Origin: Paraphysomonas bandaiensis
Lineage: Eukaryota > Chrysophyceae
Direction of reading: 5' to 3'
Length of the DNA: 64,000 nucleotides
Assembly (NCBI GenBank): GCA_965644295.1
Contig: CBFFRP010000400.1
Span: forward strand, 124,001-188,000
Shown piece by piece: positions 11,673 to 22,660 of this stretch. Under the pieces are notes generated by a model. The model worked only from the letters and a program-made list of their open reading frames with translations, had not been told where the DNA came from and did not search any database. The translations under genes and the position numbers were made by a program. The number at the start of each line of letters is the position of its first letter. Position 1 is the stretch's first letter.

Positions 11673-12317
11673 CTATTCGAATTTTTCATAGGCGTCCTGA
11701 GCATCATGTGCAAGTATGAGCATATTATCAAAAATAACAATTGCCCATTCAGAAAAGTCACTGAATATGTCTCGCACTGTCTCTTGTAGAACACCTGTGG
11801 CAGGAGCAATGCCTTCTGGCATGAAGTTTGGAGCATATTGCCCCCAGGGTGTCTGGATAGACAACCTCTCTGAAGTCTCGTCTGCCAACGGAATCTGATG
11901 AAAAGCATTTGTCAGGTCTATGTCCATGTACAGTGGAAAGTTGATCTTGTCAAGCTCATGCTTGACATTGGGAATAGTGTAGTTCCCTACCTCCATAATA
12001 TGCTTGTTAATTTGCACGTAATTACCACAAAAACGTATGTATGGAGGAGTGGCTTTTGGAGCTACCACTAGGCAAGATGCCCAGGGAGAACGACTTTTTC
12101 TGTAGAAATAGCCACACAATCGTCGAAATTCCTTCTCCGAAGCCTCCCACAGCTTTGGATTAATCGGCCTGGCCTTTGGTTTCATCCTGTCTGGGAGAGT
12201 ACTTTTCCATTTCAGAGACAAAGGCTCCACACCTCTCACACCGCTCCACTCGTCTAGCACGAACACTTTTTCCGCTTTAGTTGTTAACAATTCCATGATG
12301 TTAGTCTCACTCTTCAA
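11673..12317 (-). pseudogene. Ty3/gypsy reverse transcriptase fragment with FDN active-site box
   Basis: A 214-codon open piece contains the RT palm: KPKARPIN, MDIDLTNAFHQIPL (first catalytic Asp in the D-L-T-N-A-F-H motif) and the box IFDNMLILAHD at about 11715-11740. In typical gypsy RTs this box is Y/F-x-D-D. Here the second Asp is Asn (codon AAT, about 11724-11726). The frame is cut from protease upstream and from RNase H downstream by stops or shifts. Either this copy is dead or it belongs to a lineage with a variant box. Confidence 0.85.
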
Positions 12318-12371
12318 CTCTTCACTAACGTGAGTTTTAATCTGCTCATGATAGTCTTGGAGAGCTTCTTC

Positions 12372-13100
12372 TCAAGACTTTCCTAAGAATGTCAACGCAT
12401 CCTTAAATTGGACCGGTAACTCGGTTTCATCATCCTCTGGGGCGGTATCCTCACTAGCTTTCCTCCACGGGTGCACACGGTCATCAGGATCAACCGTGTC
12501 CCCTACCAGAGATGACAACACATTCAAATTTTCACTATCAGAGACATCTTCGATTTGAGTCTCATGTGCCTCACGCATAACCGCACACAAAAGGATACAA
12601 CTTTCCAGTCAGCGCAGGCAATCCCAAAATAATATCATTGGTTTTCATGTCTATGACCAAGAATTCTCCAGTGTATTGATAAGTGTGGGACTTAGGATCA
12701 GTCAATACCAAATTCAGTCGAACTCCTTCAGTCAAATCTTGGACTGTCCTGCTGTTGGCCAATACCACTCTGTGCTTCACTTTTTGTAGAAACGGCTTGG
12801 CTGAAGTTTATCACGAAGTTTCTCAATTAAATCTTTTGCGACATAGTTTGCCACAAGTGCCCCCGTGTCACACAATACATTGACTAATTCCTCCATTTTA
12901 AATTTTCTATCTATCACTACTCTACCTACGGTATGTGCTGAGGAAAAACTTTTAGAGGAAGGATAGCAGGCGTACAGCTTTGCCTCATCCTTGTCTGTGC
13001 GAACCATGGAAGAATCTTTAGTCTCATGTTTAGAGTTAGAGAGCTTCATACAATCAGCCTCTCCATTACAAACATTAACTGTAGACTCATCCAGGTCCAC
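12372..13100 (-). pseudogene. Ty3/gypsy aspartic protease region, frame-disrupted
   Basis: Three overlapping open pieces (13100-12777, 12780-12571 and 12590-12372) together encode the protease region. The first contains the active-site triad in LCDTGA near 12861-12870. The later pieces contain ILGLPALTG, a typical flap/helix region of retropepsins. Frame changes near 12778 and 12580 break the coding sequence. The gag stop TGA at about 13122 precedes this region, and both copies in the window change frame there, so translation of pol probably used frameshifting or readthrough in the ancestor. Confidence 0.8.
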
Positions 13101-13121
13101 ACCCTCACATCCCTCCTTACC

Positions 13122-15085
13122 TCAAGGACGAGAATCGCCGAAGCGTTCTCTCCTTAAGATAGCGGGAGGTTTCTCCTGATGCGCTGTGTCTTCCTTCGTT
13201 TGAAAGAAAGCGTTGATCTTTTCTCTCATTTCGACAGCAGTATCTTGGAGACATTTGGAATTATGATTGTATGGGCATTGCGGTTTGTTACATTTCCCAT
13301 ACATTATCTTCCTTAAACAACCGTACTTCTCACTCTTCTTGTTCTGAGTTTCATATGAAGTATGCATCGCAGACAATTCGTTGATGACATCAGGACTTTC
13401 ATCTAGCATGGGATTAAATTCTTCTGGAGTGGTATCCTTCGTAGACTCCACTGAACTGTCCAGTTGTGAACCTGGAAGAGCAGTTTTCCAAGTCTCACTG
13501 GGTGCATCCCAAGCTTCCTCCTCCATATGTAACTCATCCTCACAGTAACTATAATCCTCACACTCTTCGTTTGTATCATCAAAAGCTTCAATGTGAGAAA
13601 CTCTAGAGAAAAGTAGGTTAGTTTGTGGCTTCCTAGAGTTGGAGCTATTGTTGTGCTGGCTGAATAACTCTCTCTTTCTTTTGATGTAGTCGTCATGCTT
13701 TTGTTGAAACTGCATGTTCGACTCAAAAGGTATTTGCTTGTAAGCTATAGTTACTTGGTAATGATCCAACAGAATAGCTGAGTACTCTTCAAAAAATTCA
13801 TTCATAGAATCAAAGCGGTTGGAAGACATGCATCCTAGGACGAACTTCACATAACTTCCATCATTCAGGTTTTTGAAAAGACGAATCAAACCGAATTCTT
13901 TATCATCAACCCTCGGGCACCACTTCTTGTTGTCCGAGTCCAACATTATAGACAATATGGTCTTAAATGCTTGAATCAGCTTCAATTGCTGATTGTAGAA
14001 CGTTTCGAAAGTAGCTGAGTTTACGTGCTTCCATTCCATAATTCTGATGTGCTTCAAAGCATCTCTGAGCTCGTTGTAGAAACCCACGCAATTGAACACT
14101 CGCGTCTCTCTCGCAACGATTCTCAATAAGTCTGATAAGTCCATAGCAGCCAAATCTGAATAAGCAATGCTGTAAACATTTCGCAGATGATCCTTAACAC
14201 TCCTGGACAGAACTTTCTGTACACGGACTACAGTTTCCTCCTCCTCTTGGAATACTAGGATGTCATTAATTGCCTTGGCCACTACTCCTAACTTTAGAGA
14301 TTCTATGCGCACCGGGCAACGCTTCTCTTCTCTCGTGATGGTAACCGTTCTGGAATTTGCTACCTCCGCGCTCTTCTTTAACTCTCTGAAAAGTTTTCCT
14401 GGCTTCTTGCCCTTGAATATTTGTTCCGCGGCCAGATTTTTAGGTACTGTTGCATTCTCTACATTGGATTCTGACTCACAATCTTCTTCTTCTTCTGATT
14501 CAAGCACTTAAAATAGTTTCGTAGCCACTATATAATATTATTACACTGTTATAATAACACTAGTTTAATGAAAACCATAAGTATAGGATGAGGTACAAAG
14601 GGGTCCAAAACGTGGGAAAATTTTTTTCCCACGTTTGTCTTAAGGTTGCTTTCTTCCTCCTTCTGCATTGAATCGGGTCGAAAGTTTGCTAGGTCACCCA
14701 TTGTGGAATATCTGGGCTTCCTTTGCTCCGGCTTAGAAGATTGCTTGTGCTTTGCGCTTGCTGACGCACCAGGGCTACTTGAATGTTGAGATTGAACTTG
14801 ATCAGTGTCTTGCAGTCCATGAACCTTCTCCTCCAGACTCTGCATCCTATCATTTAATGTCGAGACTGATGAGACAACGTCTGTGAATGTGGTTGACATT
14901 GTCCTGAGCGTGTCTAAAATCTCTTGATTAGAGCTTGCACCCACCATGGGATCACTTCTTCCTGCGGCCGCGCTTGGAGCTGTTTGCTTAGTTTCAGTTA
15001 TTTCTTCCTGAGGAACCTCGGACTTCTGGGGTGAGGTCTTTTTTCCTTGCTTTCCACGCTTATTACCCTCAGTAGGTGTATGCAT
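13122..15085 (-). pseudogene. Ty3/gypsy gag (unit E2) with CCCH finger, interrupted by ~160-bp insertion
   Basis: Gag starts at 15085 (MHTPTEGNKRG) with a low-complexity Lys/Ser/Gln-rich N-terminus and a short coiled-coil-like segment. Its frame is broken at about 14491-14660 by an insertion of about 160 bp that is absent from the head-to-head copy at 16022. It then resumes as a 461-codon frame (14507-13122). Near the C-terminus is C-x8-C-x4-C-x3-H (CLRKIMYGKCNKPQCPYNH, about 13262-13322), a CCCH-type finger instead of the usual retroviral C-x2-C-x4-H-x4-C knuckle. Assignment as gag rests on position upstream of protease and the zinc finger. Confidence 0.8.
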
Positions 15086-15545
15086 GATAAATAATGATTG
15101 GGTTTGTGCCTTTTATTGGTCCTTGCAGGATTTTTAGCAACAGCCTGTGTACTTGTACTTGGTATTAGCCCCGCATGTTAATGACGTGCGAGATTGAATC
15201 ACAAGTAACAAGGACACACCTCTGTGTAATAATAATCACACAGCTTTGTCGCAACTTTCAAGCACTCGCTAAAGCCCTGCTTGCTTCTTTGCGAGCGAGC
15301 AATAGGTCGCTATCAGTTACTAGACTTCGTTGCCTATCCCCTGACAATGACTAATATTAGGTTTTACCCTATATTCGAGTATCAAATATGAGGAGACAGA
15401 AAAGGTCTAGCTCAATATTCTATGTGAAAACTCAAACAATATAATTTAATTACAGGTGTGTAGTATGATAAGTGCAAAAGACAGTGTAAAATGCTTGTCT
15501 ATTGACTACAGTAACACATTAACACAATGCAAAATATTTTGCACG
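15086..15545 (-). repeat. 5' leader of gypsy unit E2, left arm of palindrome P2
   Basis: This is 460 bp upstream of the minus-strand gag. It is an almost exact inverted copy of 15562-16021 (15085+16022 equals 15545+15562, so there is no net indel between centre and gag start). It shows no similarity to the 3' terminal unit, so it is not a matching 5' LTR. A promoter may lie here, but I see no defined box. Confidence 0.8.
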
Positions 15546-15561
15546 AGCAATTAAGTAATTA
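15546..15561. other. Spacer at centre of palindrome P2
   Basis: A 16-bp spacer (AGCAATTAAGTAATTA) lies between arms ending GCAAAATATTTTGCACG and starting CGTGCAAAATATTTTGC. The junction is itself rich in AATATT palindromes, which could promote hairpin formation. Confidence 0.8.
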
Positions 15562-16021
15562 CGTGCAAAATATTTTGCATTGTGTTATTGTGTTACTGTA
15601 GTCAATAGACAAGCATTTTACACTGTCTTTTGCACTTATCATACTACACACCTGTAATTAAATTATATTGTTTGAGTTTTCACATAGAATATTGAGCTAG
15701 ACCTTTTCTGTCTCCTCATATTCGATACTCGAATATAGGGTAAAACCTAATATTAGTCATTGTCAGGGGATAGGCAACGAAGTCTAGTAACTGATAGCGA
15801 CCTATTGCTCGCTCGCAAAGAAGCAAGCAGGGCTTTAGCGAGTGCTTGAAAGTTGCGACAAAGCTGTGTGATTATTATTACACAGAGGTGTGTCCTTGTT
15901 ACTTGTGATTCAATCTCGCACGTCATTAACATGCGGGGCTAATACCAAGTACAAGTACACAGGCTGTTGCTAAAAATCCTGCAAGGACCAATAAAAGGCA
16001 CAAACCCAATCATTATTTATC
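15562..16021 (+). repeat. 5' leader of gypsy unit E3, right arm of palindrome P2
   Basis: This is the inverted counterpart of 15086-15545 and leads directly into the plus-strand gag. One mismatch is visible next to the centre (ACACATTAACAC versus ACACAATAACAC). The arms continue through gag to about 17438 with more divergence, so each P2 arm is close to 1.9-2 kb. Confidence 0.8.
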
Positions 16022-17440
16022 ATGCATACACCTACTGAGGGTAATAAGCGTGGAAAGCAAGGAAAAAAGACCTCACCCCAGAAGTCCGAGGTTCCTCAGG
16101 AAGAAATAACTGAAACTAAGCAAACAGCTCCAAGCGCGGCCGCAGGAAGAAGTGATCCCATGGTGGGTGCAAGCTCTAATCAAGAGATTTTAGACACGCT
16201 CAGGACAATGTCAACCACATTCACAGACGTTGTCTCATCAGTCTCGACATTAAATGATAGGATGCAGAGTCTGGAGGAGAAGGTTCATGGACTGCAAGAC
16301 ACTGATCAAGTTCAATCTCAACATTCAAGTAGCCCTGGTGCGTCAGCAAGCGCAAAGCACAAGCAATCTTCTAAGCCGGAGCAAAGGAAGCCCAGATATT
16401 CCACAATGGGTGACCTAGCAAACTTTCGACCCAATCCAATGCAGAAGGAGGAGGAGGAAGATTCTACCTCAGAATCCAATGCAGAGAATGCAACTGTACC
16501 TAAAAATCTGGCCGCGGAACAAATATTCAAGGGCAAGAAGCCAGGAAAACTTTTCAGAGATTTAAAGAAGAGCGCGGAGGTAGCAAATTCCAGAACGGTT
16601 ACCATCACGAGGGAAGAGAAGCGTTGCCCGGTGCGCATAGAATCTCTAAAGTTAGGAGTAGTGGCCAAAGCAATTAATGACATCCTAGTATTCCAAGAGG
16701 AGGAGGAAACTGTAGTCCGTGTACAGAAAGTTCTGTCCAGGAGTGTTAAGGATCATCTGCGAAATGTTTACAGCATTGCTTACTCAGATTTGGCTGCTAT
16801 GGACTTATCAGACTTATTGAGAATCGTTGCGAGAGAGACGCGAGTGTTCAATTGCGTGGGTTTCTACAACGAGCTCAGAGATGCTTTGAAGCACATCAGA
16901 ATTATGGAATGGAAGCACGTAAACTCAGCTACTTTCGAAACGTTCTACAATCAGCAATTGAAGCTGATTCAAGCATTTAAGACCATATTGTCTATAATGT
17001 TGGACTCGGACAACAAGAAGTGGTGCCCGAGGGTTGATGATAAAGAATTCGGTTTGATTCGTCTTTTCAAAAACCTGAATGATGGAAGTTATGTGAAGTT
17101 CGTCCTAGGATGCATGTCTTCCAACCGCTTTGATTCTATGAATGAATTTTTTGAAGAGTACTCAGCTATTCTGTTGGATCATTACCAAGTAACTATAGCT
17201 TACAAGCAAATACCTTTTGAGTCGAACATGCAGTTTCAACAAAAGCATGACGACTACATCAAAAGAAAGAGAGAGTTATTCAGCCAGCACAACAATAGCT
17301 CCAACTCTAGGAAGCCACAAACTAACCCACGTTTCTCAAGAGTGTCTCACATTGATACAAACGAAGAGTGTGAGGATTATAGTTACTGTAAGGATGAGTT
17401 ACATATGGAGGAAGCTTGGGATGCACCCAGTGAGACTTGA
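16022..17440 (+). pseudogene. Ty3/gypsy gag (unit E3), truncated
   Basis: A 472-codon open frame is homologous to gag of unit E2 without its insertion. It starts MHTPTEGNKRG and ends DAPSET followed by TGA, where the sequence leaves gag at 17438-17440 and enters unrelated DNA (the antisense 5' part of the DUF7869-type gene). The CCCH finger, protease and everything downstream are missing. Small in-frame deletions relative to E2 (about 15 nt near the end) show the two copies have diverged. The open frame is long but can only encode a truncated gag. Confidence 0.8.
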
Positions 17441-18384
17441 ATCTTCATCAAAAAGTCCACGCACTTCTTCCTTGTCTACTGTGTGGCACGGTTCACACAA
17501 TAACTTCAGAGCCGAACATCCCTTCTCTGCGATTATAAATTGTGACCCACATCGTGAGCACTGATCAAAATCATCAGTGTCACTAGTAGAAGAATCTGAG
17601 TCACAGCTCATAGTTTACTATATTAATATTATATGGTCAATGCCAAATATATATTAATATAGTAATATGGTCAACGTTGTGTGTATATGTATATATATAA
17701 TGGTGTGTTAAGTTATGCATATATATTATGGTCATGATGTGCGTGTTGTAGTCACTGCTCGTGCAGTGTGGTTGCGGTGTCGTGTGCTGCACACCGCGTC
17801 CTCACCACACACTCATGACGCGTGTTCGATTCTCTTGTGGATTGCTTTTGGTCAAATTCAAATTTTTTTTGTACGTGTTTTTCTATATGTTATGCTGCGC
17901 TTGATCTGTGGGGTGATCTGAGAGCATATTTGAAAATGCACTTCACTCACAATCATTCATATCATCATTATTATCACACCCCGCTACCACACTAACACAA
18001 CACAGTAGCTCACAACACTAATAAGTTCTTCGAAGGTAATCACATTCAGTTCTTGTAAACCTCTGTATGCGCTGTGCTGCCTCTCAACACTATAGTGTAT
18101 GTTACGCTTTGCCCTGCTGGCTCATAATCTGCTCCGTATGGTTCAGCATGTGCATGTGATGGCATCTGGTTCATACTTGTATATGTATGACTGTATAATA
18201 TAGCGAATTAGAAATGCATCTACAGAGTGTGAGTCATTCTTTTGCCCCTGCACAAACTCTGCAACCGGCAGCTGAACGGGGTTTCACTGCAGGATGTAGC
18301 TTGTGCTGAGCGATGGCAATGAATGTTCACTTGTATAATAGTGTATGTTACGCGTTGCCCTGGCACATATTCTGCTCCATATGG
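17127..18384 (-). repeat. Left arm of palindrome P3
   Basis: 1258 bp are matched without net indel by 18437-19694 (both outer and inner coordinates sum to 36821). Outward from the centre the arm holds upstream DNA, the first about 57 codons of the zinc-ribbon frame in antisense (17611-17441), and a gag piece (17438-17127). The outer end is where gag continues on this side but stops on the other. I saw no difference between the arms by eye. Confidence 0.85.
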
Positions 18385-19209
18385 TATACGTATGTATGAA
18401 ACCGATGCCATCACATGCACATGCTGAACCATATGGCCATATGGAGCAGAATATGTGCCAGGGCAACGCGTAACATACACTATTATACAAGTGAACATTC
18501 ATTGCCATCGCTCAGCACAAGCTACATCCTGCAGTGAAACCCCGTTCAGCTGCCGGTTGCAGAGTTTGTGCAGGGGCAAAAGAATGACTCACACTCTGTA
18601 GATGCATTTCTAATTCGCTATATTATACAGTCATACATATACAAGTATGAACCAGATGCCATCACATGCACATGCTGAACCATACGGAGCAGATTATGAG
18701 CCAGCAGGGCAAAGCGTAACATACACTATAGTGTTGAGAGGCAGCACAGCGCATACAGAGGTTTACAAGAACTGAATGTGATTACCTTCGAAGAACTTAT
18801 TAGTGTTGTGAGCTACTGTGTTGTGTTAGTGTGGTAGCGGGGTGTGATAATAATGATGATATGAATGATTGTGAGTGAAGTGCATTTTCAAATATGCTCT
18901 CAGATCACCCCACAGATCAAGCGCAGCATAACATATAGAAAAACACGTACAAAAAAAATTTGAATTTGACCAAAAGCAATCCACAAGAGAATCGAACACG
19001 CGTCATGAGTGTGTGGTGAGGACGCGGTGTGCAGCACACGACACCGCAACCACACTGCACGAGCAGTGACTACAACACGCACATCATGACCATAATATAT
19101 ATGCATAACTTAACACACCATTATATATATACATATACACACAACGTTGACCATATTACTATATTAATATATATTTGGCATTGACCATATAATATTAATA
19201 TAGTAAACT

Positions 19210-19381
19210 ATGAGCTGTGACTCAGATTCTTCTACTAGTGACACTGATGATTTTGATCAGTGCTCACGATGTGGGTCACAATTTATAATCGCAGAGAAGG
19301 GATGTTCGGCTCTGAAGTTATTGTGTGAACCGTGCCACACAGTAGACAAGGAAGAAGTGCGTGGACTTTTTGATGAAGATT
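19210..19381 (+). pseudogene. Zinc-ribbon N-terminal exon, probable start of the DUF7869-type gene
   Basis: The frame starts MSCDSDSSTSDTDDF and contains two CxxC pairs (CSRCGSQ and CEPCHTV), a probable zinc ribbon, followed by an acidic segment. At 19382 it runs into antisense gypsy gag, which replaces the continuation until 19694. Orientation and position suggest it was the N-terminus of the gene that resumes at 19695. The same exon is duplicated in inverted orientation at 17611-17441. The link to the downstream gene is inference. Confidence 0.5.
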
Positions 19382-19694
19382 CAAGTCTCACTGGGTGCAT
19401 CCCAAGCTTCCTCCATATGTAACTCATCCTTACAGTAACTATAATCCTCACACTCTTCGTTTGTATCAATGTGAGACACTCTTGAGAAACGTGGGTTAGT
19501 TTGTGGCTTCCTAGAGTTGGAGCTATTGTTGTGCTGGCTGAATAACTCTCTCTTTCTTTTGATGTAGTCGTCATGCTTTTGTTGAAACTGCATGTTCGAC
19601 TCAAAAGGTATTTGCTTGTAAGCTATAGTTACTTGGTAATGATCCAACAGAATAGCTGAGTACTCTTCAAAAAATTCATTCATAGAATCAAAGC
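19382..19694 (-). pseudogene. Gypsy gag fragment inside P3
   Basis: This antisense gag piece matches the region before DAPSET, the same stretch as 17127-17438. It is the fourth gag copy of the window. It separates the zinc-ribbon exon from the rest of the DUF7869-type gene. Confidence 0.8.
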
Positions 19695-22612
19695 ACAAAT
19701 AATTCCTTACTTCTTGTATATATTATTATGTAGTTATGAAAGAACCGTTAGCCCTCTTAAATACATACACAGCTCTTCTTGCTGCTGTATCATGTGCATG
19801 ATGACATGTGCATGTGACGGTTGCTACTTGTATCGCAACCGCGATCCAAGTGCAGCTTTGATAGTCAACCGGCTGCGCATAGTCTGTCTGGGAGAAATCC
19901 GTCGCCTCAATCGGGACGAGAAGAGGCTATACCTGCTTAACAAATTCCGCACCTTCCAGGTAAATTTAAATGTTGATTCAATATACATATTTCAATATTC
20001 AATAGTAATATCTCGTTTGTATTTAATAGGTGCGGGTCACGAAGTACAAGAAGTATAAGTTTAGCATTGTGGTGGGGGAGGGGGATAATATGCACCTAGT
20101 GTGCCGTATGGGGTTCTGTTGTGCGTATGCGGTGTCCCATTGGTACCTGGACAACTTAATTTGTCGACTAAAACGAAGGGACATGAACTCTCTGACCGAG
20201 TTATCTACTAGCCCCCGGGCTATCCTATGTGAAGTATCGGACAAAAAGCTCATTGGGTTTGCGTCCAGATTTGGTATAAACTTGAATGTGGAACAGTTGG
20301 GTGCCCTCCGAATGTCAGATTCCGAACAGTCCGCTGTGTGTGCTGCGTGGATGACCTGGTGGGTGATCAAGTCCCCGACTCTGACTCGGAGATTCACCTC
20401 GAGCCCATTCCTAAGAAGAATGTGTACTCGGAGTACCGCTTTGACATGGAACAGATTAGTGAGATTCCACTTCAGCTGCAGACATTCCTGCAGATATGGA
20501 AGAAGATTTTCTCGTACGTCAAGGTTCGGAAATATAAGCAGAGTTGTGGGCATTGCAATACTTGTGCCATGCTATCGGATAAGCGTCGCCAGTTCAGAGA
20601 TCGAAGGGGGCGGGAGGAGATTACGAATCTTTACGCCCTACACCGTCTAAGTACTATGCAGGAACGCCGTCGGTACTACTCCAGACGACTTGAAGCACAG
20701 CTCCCCCCGCAGTTAGTACTGTCCACCATTTCAGATGGTATGCAGCAAAATCATTGTATGCTTCCCTGGTTTGGACATAATAAGATGCCTGCCATCCACA
20801 TCAAACAACACTTACAGGGTGTGTTGATGCATGGCAAAAATATGACATTATACAGGACTTTTGCCAATGTTGGTGGTGGTGCCAACCTTGCCATACATAC
20901 ATGGCTATTAAGTCTGGATGAGCTACACCAGAAGGGAGAGTTGCCAAAGGTCCTCTATCATCAGATTGATGGTGGTTCAGAGAATGCTAACAAGGAAATG
21001 TATGCCATTTGTGAGCTGCTAGTAGCTTCCGGGCTTGTCGACAAGGTTGTCTTAACAAGACTTCCTGTCGGGCATACGCATGAAGACATTGATGCAAACT
21101 TTGCCCTTATATGGAGAATGCTGCGTGATGAATACATCTGTACTCCCTCGGAATTTTCTACTCTGATTTATAGAGCATTGAAGAAGAAAGTTGAAGTTTC
21201 AGTGATAGACTTATTTGTCCTACCTGATTATTGCAAGATTTTGGAAGGGTGCATTGATGTAGATATCGGCCGCTTCGCAAAGGAGGAGTGGACCCAACTG
21301 CAGTTCACGTTTGAGAGGGTGGTCACTCCTACCGAGTTGACTGAACATCCTCTTGGCGTGAAGACATCATATCGGGCATATGCCTCAGAGGAATACATCG
21401 AAATTGTCGAGGACACTGACCAGCAGTCTCTCTGTGGCCTCGTTGCTCAACTTTGTGAAGTGCAGAGTTATCCTCTCCCTAGTGAAAAGCCCTTGAACTT
21501 CTTGAAGAATCTTCCAAGCGGTGACTTTTCCCCACAGCCCCCTTCATAGCTGGATCTTTTGAGTTAACTTCAGCTCTGTGCAAGAAAATGATAGAACAAT
21601 ATTCAACGCATAAGCCGAAGGTGGCCGAGGAATGGAAAGAGTGGCTGGAGATTTCTCCCAAGAGTAATAGTGCTCAAGATTTTGTCACCGAAATTGGTGG
21701 AATATTTATTCCACTAAGAGATGTCCTATTCAGTGGGACTGGAGTGTCCGATTTTGAAGTGGAATGCAGACATAGAGGAGTACGCGGAGGGCTATATGGA
21801 TCCCATGCAGACGGAATTAGGAGGGTCAAGGCTACGGCTTGTGTTCTACACAACGAGAACAAAACTTCCGGCGCAAGGAAGATACCCCCACGAGTTGTCG
21901 TCCGGAGTTGTGATGGTTCTACACCCACCGATATGGTCGGAGTCTTGCCCAATGTATACCCCGGCAGAGAAGAGCAGCGTGCGGCGAGGAAGAAGACAAA
22001 TGTTGAAAGAAAAGAAGCACGTGCAAAGAAGGCGAGGCTTGATGCCAGGAGGAGGGAGGAAGGCTGGGATTGTGGTGATATAATCGTCAATGACTCAGAC
22101 GATAGTAATCAATCTGGTATGTTATTGTGTTGTAGATGTTATATTATTATGCCATGTTTATATCTGTACAATATCAGGACAAGAGGTGGAGTCATCATCG
22201 TCTGATGACGATGGTAACCCCTCTATCACGTATTCTCCTGGGGACGAAATTGTTACTGTGACTAGGATGCGTGGTATTGTCCATGCTGTCAATGATGATG
22301 GTACCTATCATCTTGTTTACAAAAGCAAGAAGAGATGTGGTGCCACCAGGGAGGATAAGTCAGTGCGCTCCAAATACTTCTCGCTTGCATCTGGTATACT
22401 TTATATATATGCTTGTTTGTGTACTGTACCTAATATTGAATATAGCCCACCAGGATAAGCCTGATAATATTCCCTCCAGTAAAAGAGACAATATTCCGAG
22501 GTGGAGATATATCCAGGAACCCACTAAGGAGTGGGTAGACACAGGTGCAGTTGATTCTGCTTCTATTATTACTGGTAAACGTACCAGAAGTTCAGTTGAT
22601 TATCGCTTGTAA
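19695..22612 (+). pseudogene. DDE-like (DUF7869-type) transposase-like gene with introns and frame breaks
   Basis: A spliced gene can be followed from about 19790. Exon to 19959, 70-nt intron, exon from 20030, then a change of frame near 20340-20360. The core frame (to 21549) contains a zinc cluster (CGHCNTC), STISDGMQ, HQIDGGSENANK and VGHTHEDIDANF. This order (Asp, Asp/Glu-Asn, His-Thr-His-Glu-Asp-Ile-Asp) is typical of DUF7869 proteins, which I take to be RNase H-fold and transposase-like. A stop at 21547 could be bypassed by a 29-nt GT-AG intron (21520-21549) or reflect a shift, and another frame switch is likely near 21720-21970. The last introns (about 22113-22178 and 22393-22450) keep phase and add an acidic linker and a tudor/KOW-like module (GDEIVTVTRMRGIVHAV). 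It is probably a decaying gene or has assembly errors. Confidence 0.6.
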
Positions 22613-22616
22613 GTAT

Positions 22617-22660
22617 AGATAGCACTTTGTAATATATATAATAGTGCTATCTATAGTATG
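22617..22660. terminator. Hairpin just after the DUF7869-type gene
   Basis: AGATAGCACTTT and AGTGCTATCT form an imperfect inverted repeat 5-45 bp after the stop codon. It could mark an element end or transcript 3' end. Function unknown. Confidence 0.3.

Larger units (their letters stand above)
18437..19694 (+). repeat. Right arm of palindrome P3
   Basis: This is the inverted counterpart of 17127-18384, separated by a 52-bp spacer (18385-18436) that carries an extra copy of a motif found in the arms (GCCATCACATGCACATGCTG). The arm ends at 19694 inside antisense gag sequence, and DNA of the neighbouring gene begins at 19695. Confidence 0.85.

Noticed and set aside
7789-15545. DIRS or Penelope element as explanation for the inverted ends
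   Set aside because: The pol order protease-RT-RNase H-integrase with a DDE integrase is Ty3/gypsy; no tyrosine recombinase or GIY-YIG domain was found.
18220-18508. Frames crossing the centre of palindrome P3
   Set aside because: They read through inverted sequence and share no motif; palindromic DNA often gives such frames.
4255-19694. Whole region as a pure chimeric-read artefact
   Set aside because: P1 and P2 arms differ by substitutions, indels, a 160-bp insertion and a 77-bp inversion, which an artefact would not show; P3 remains open to this doubt.
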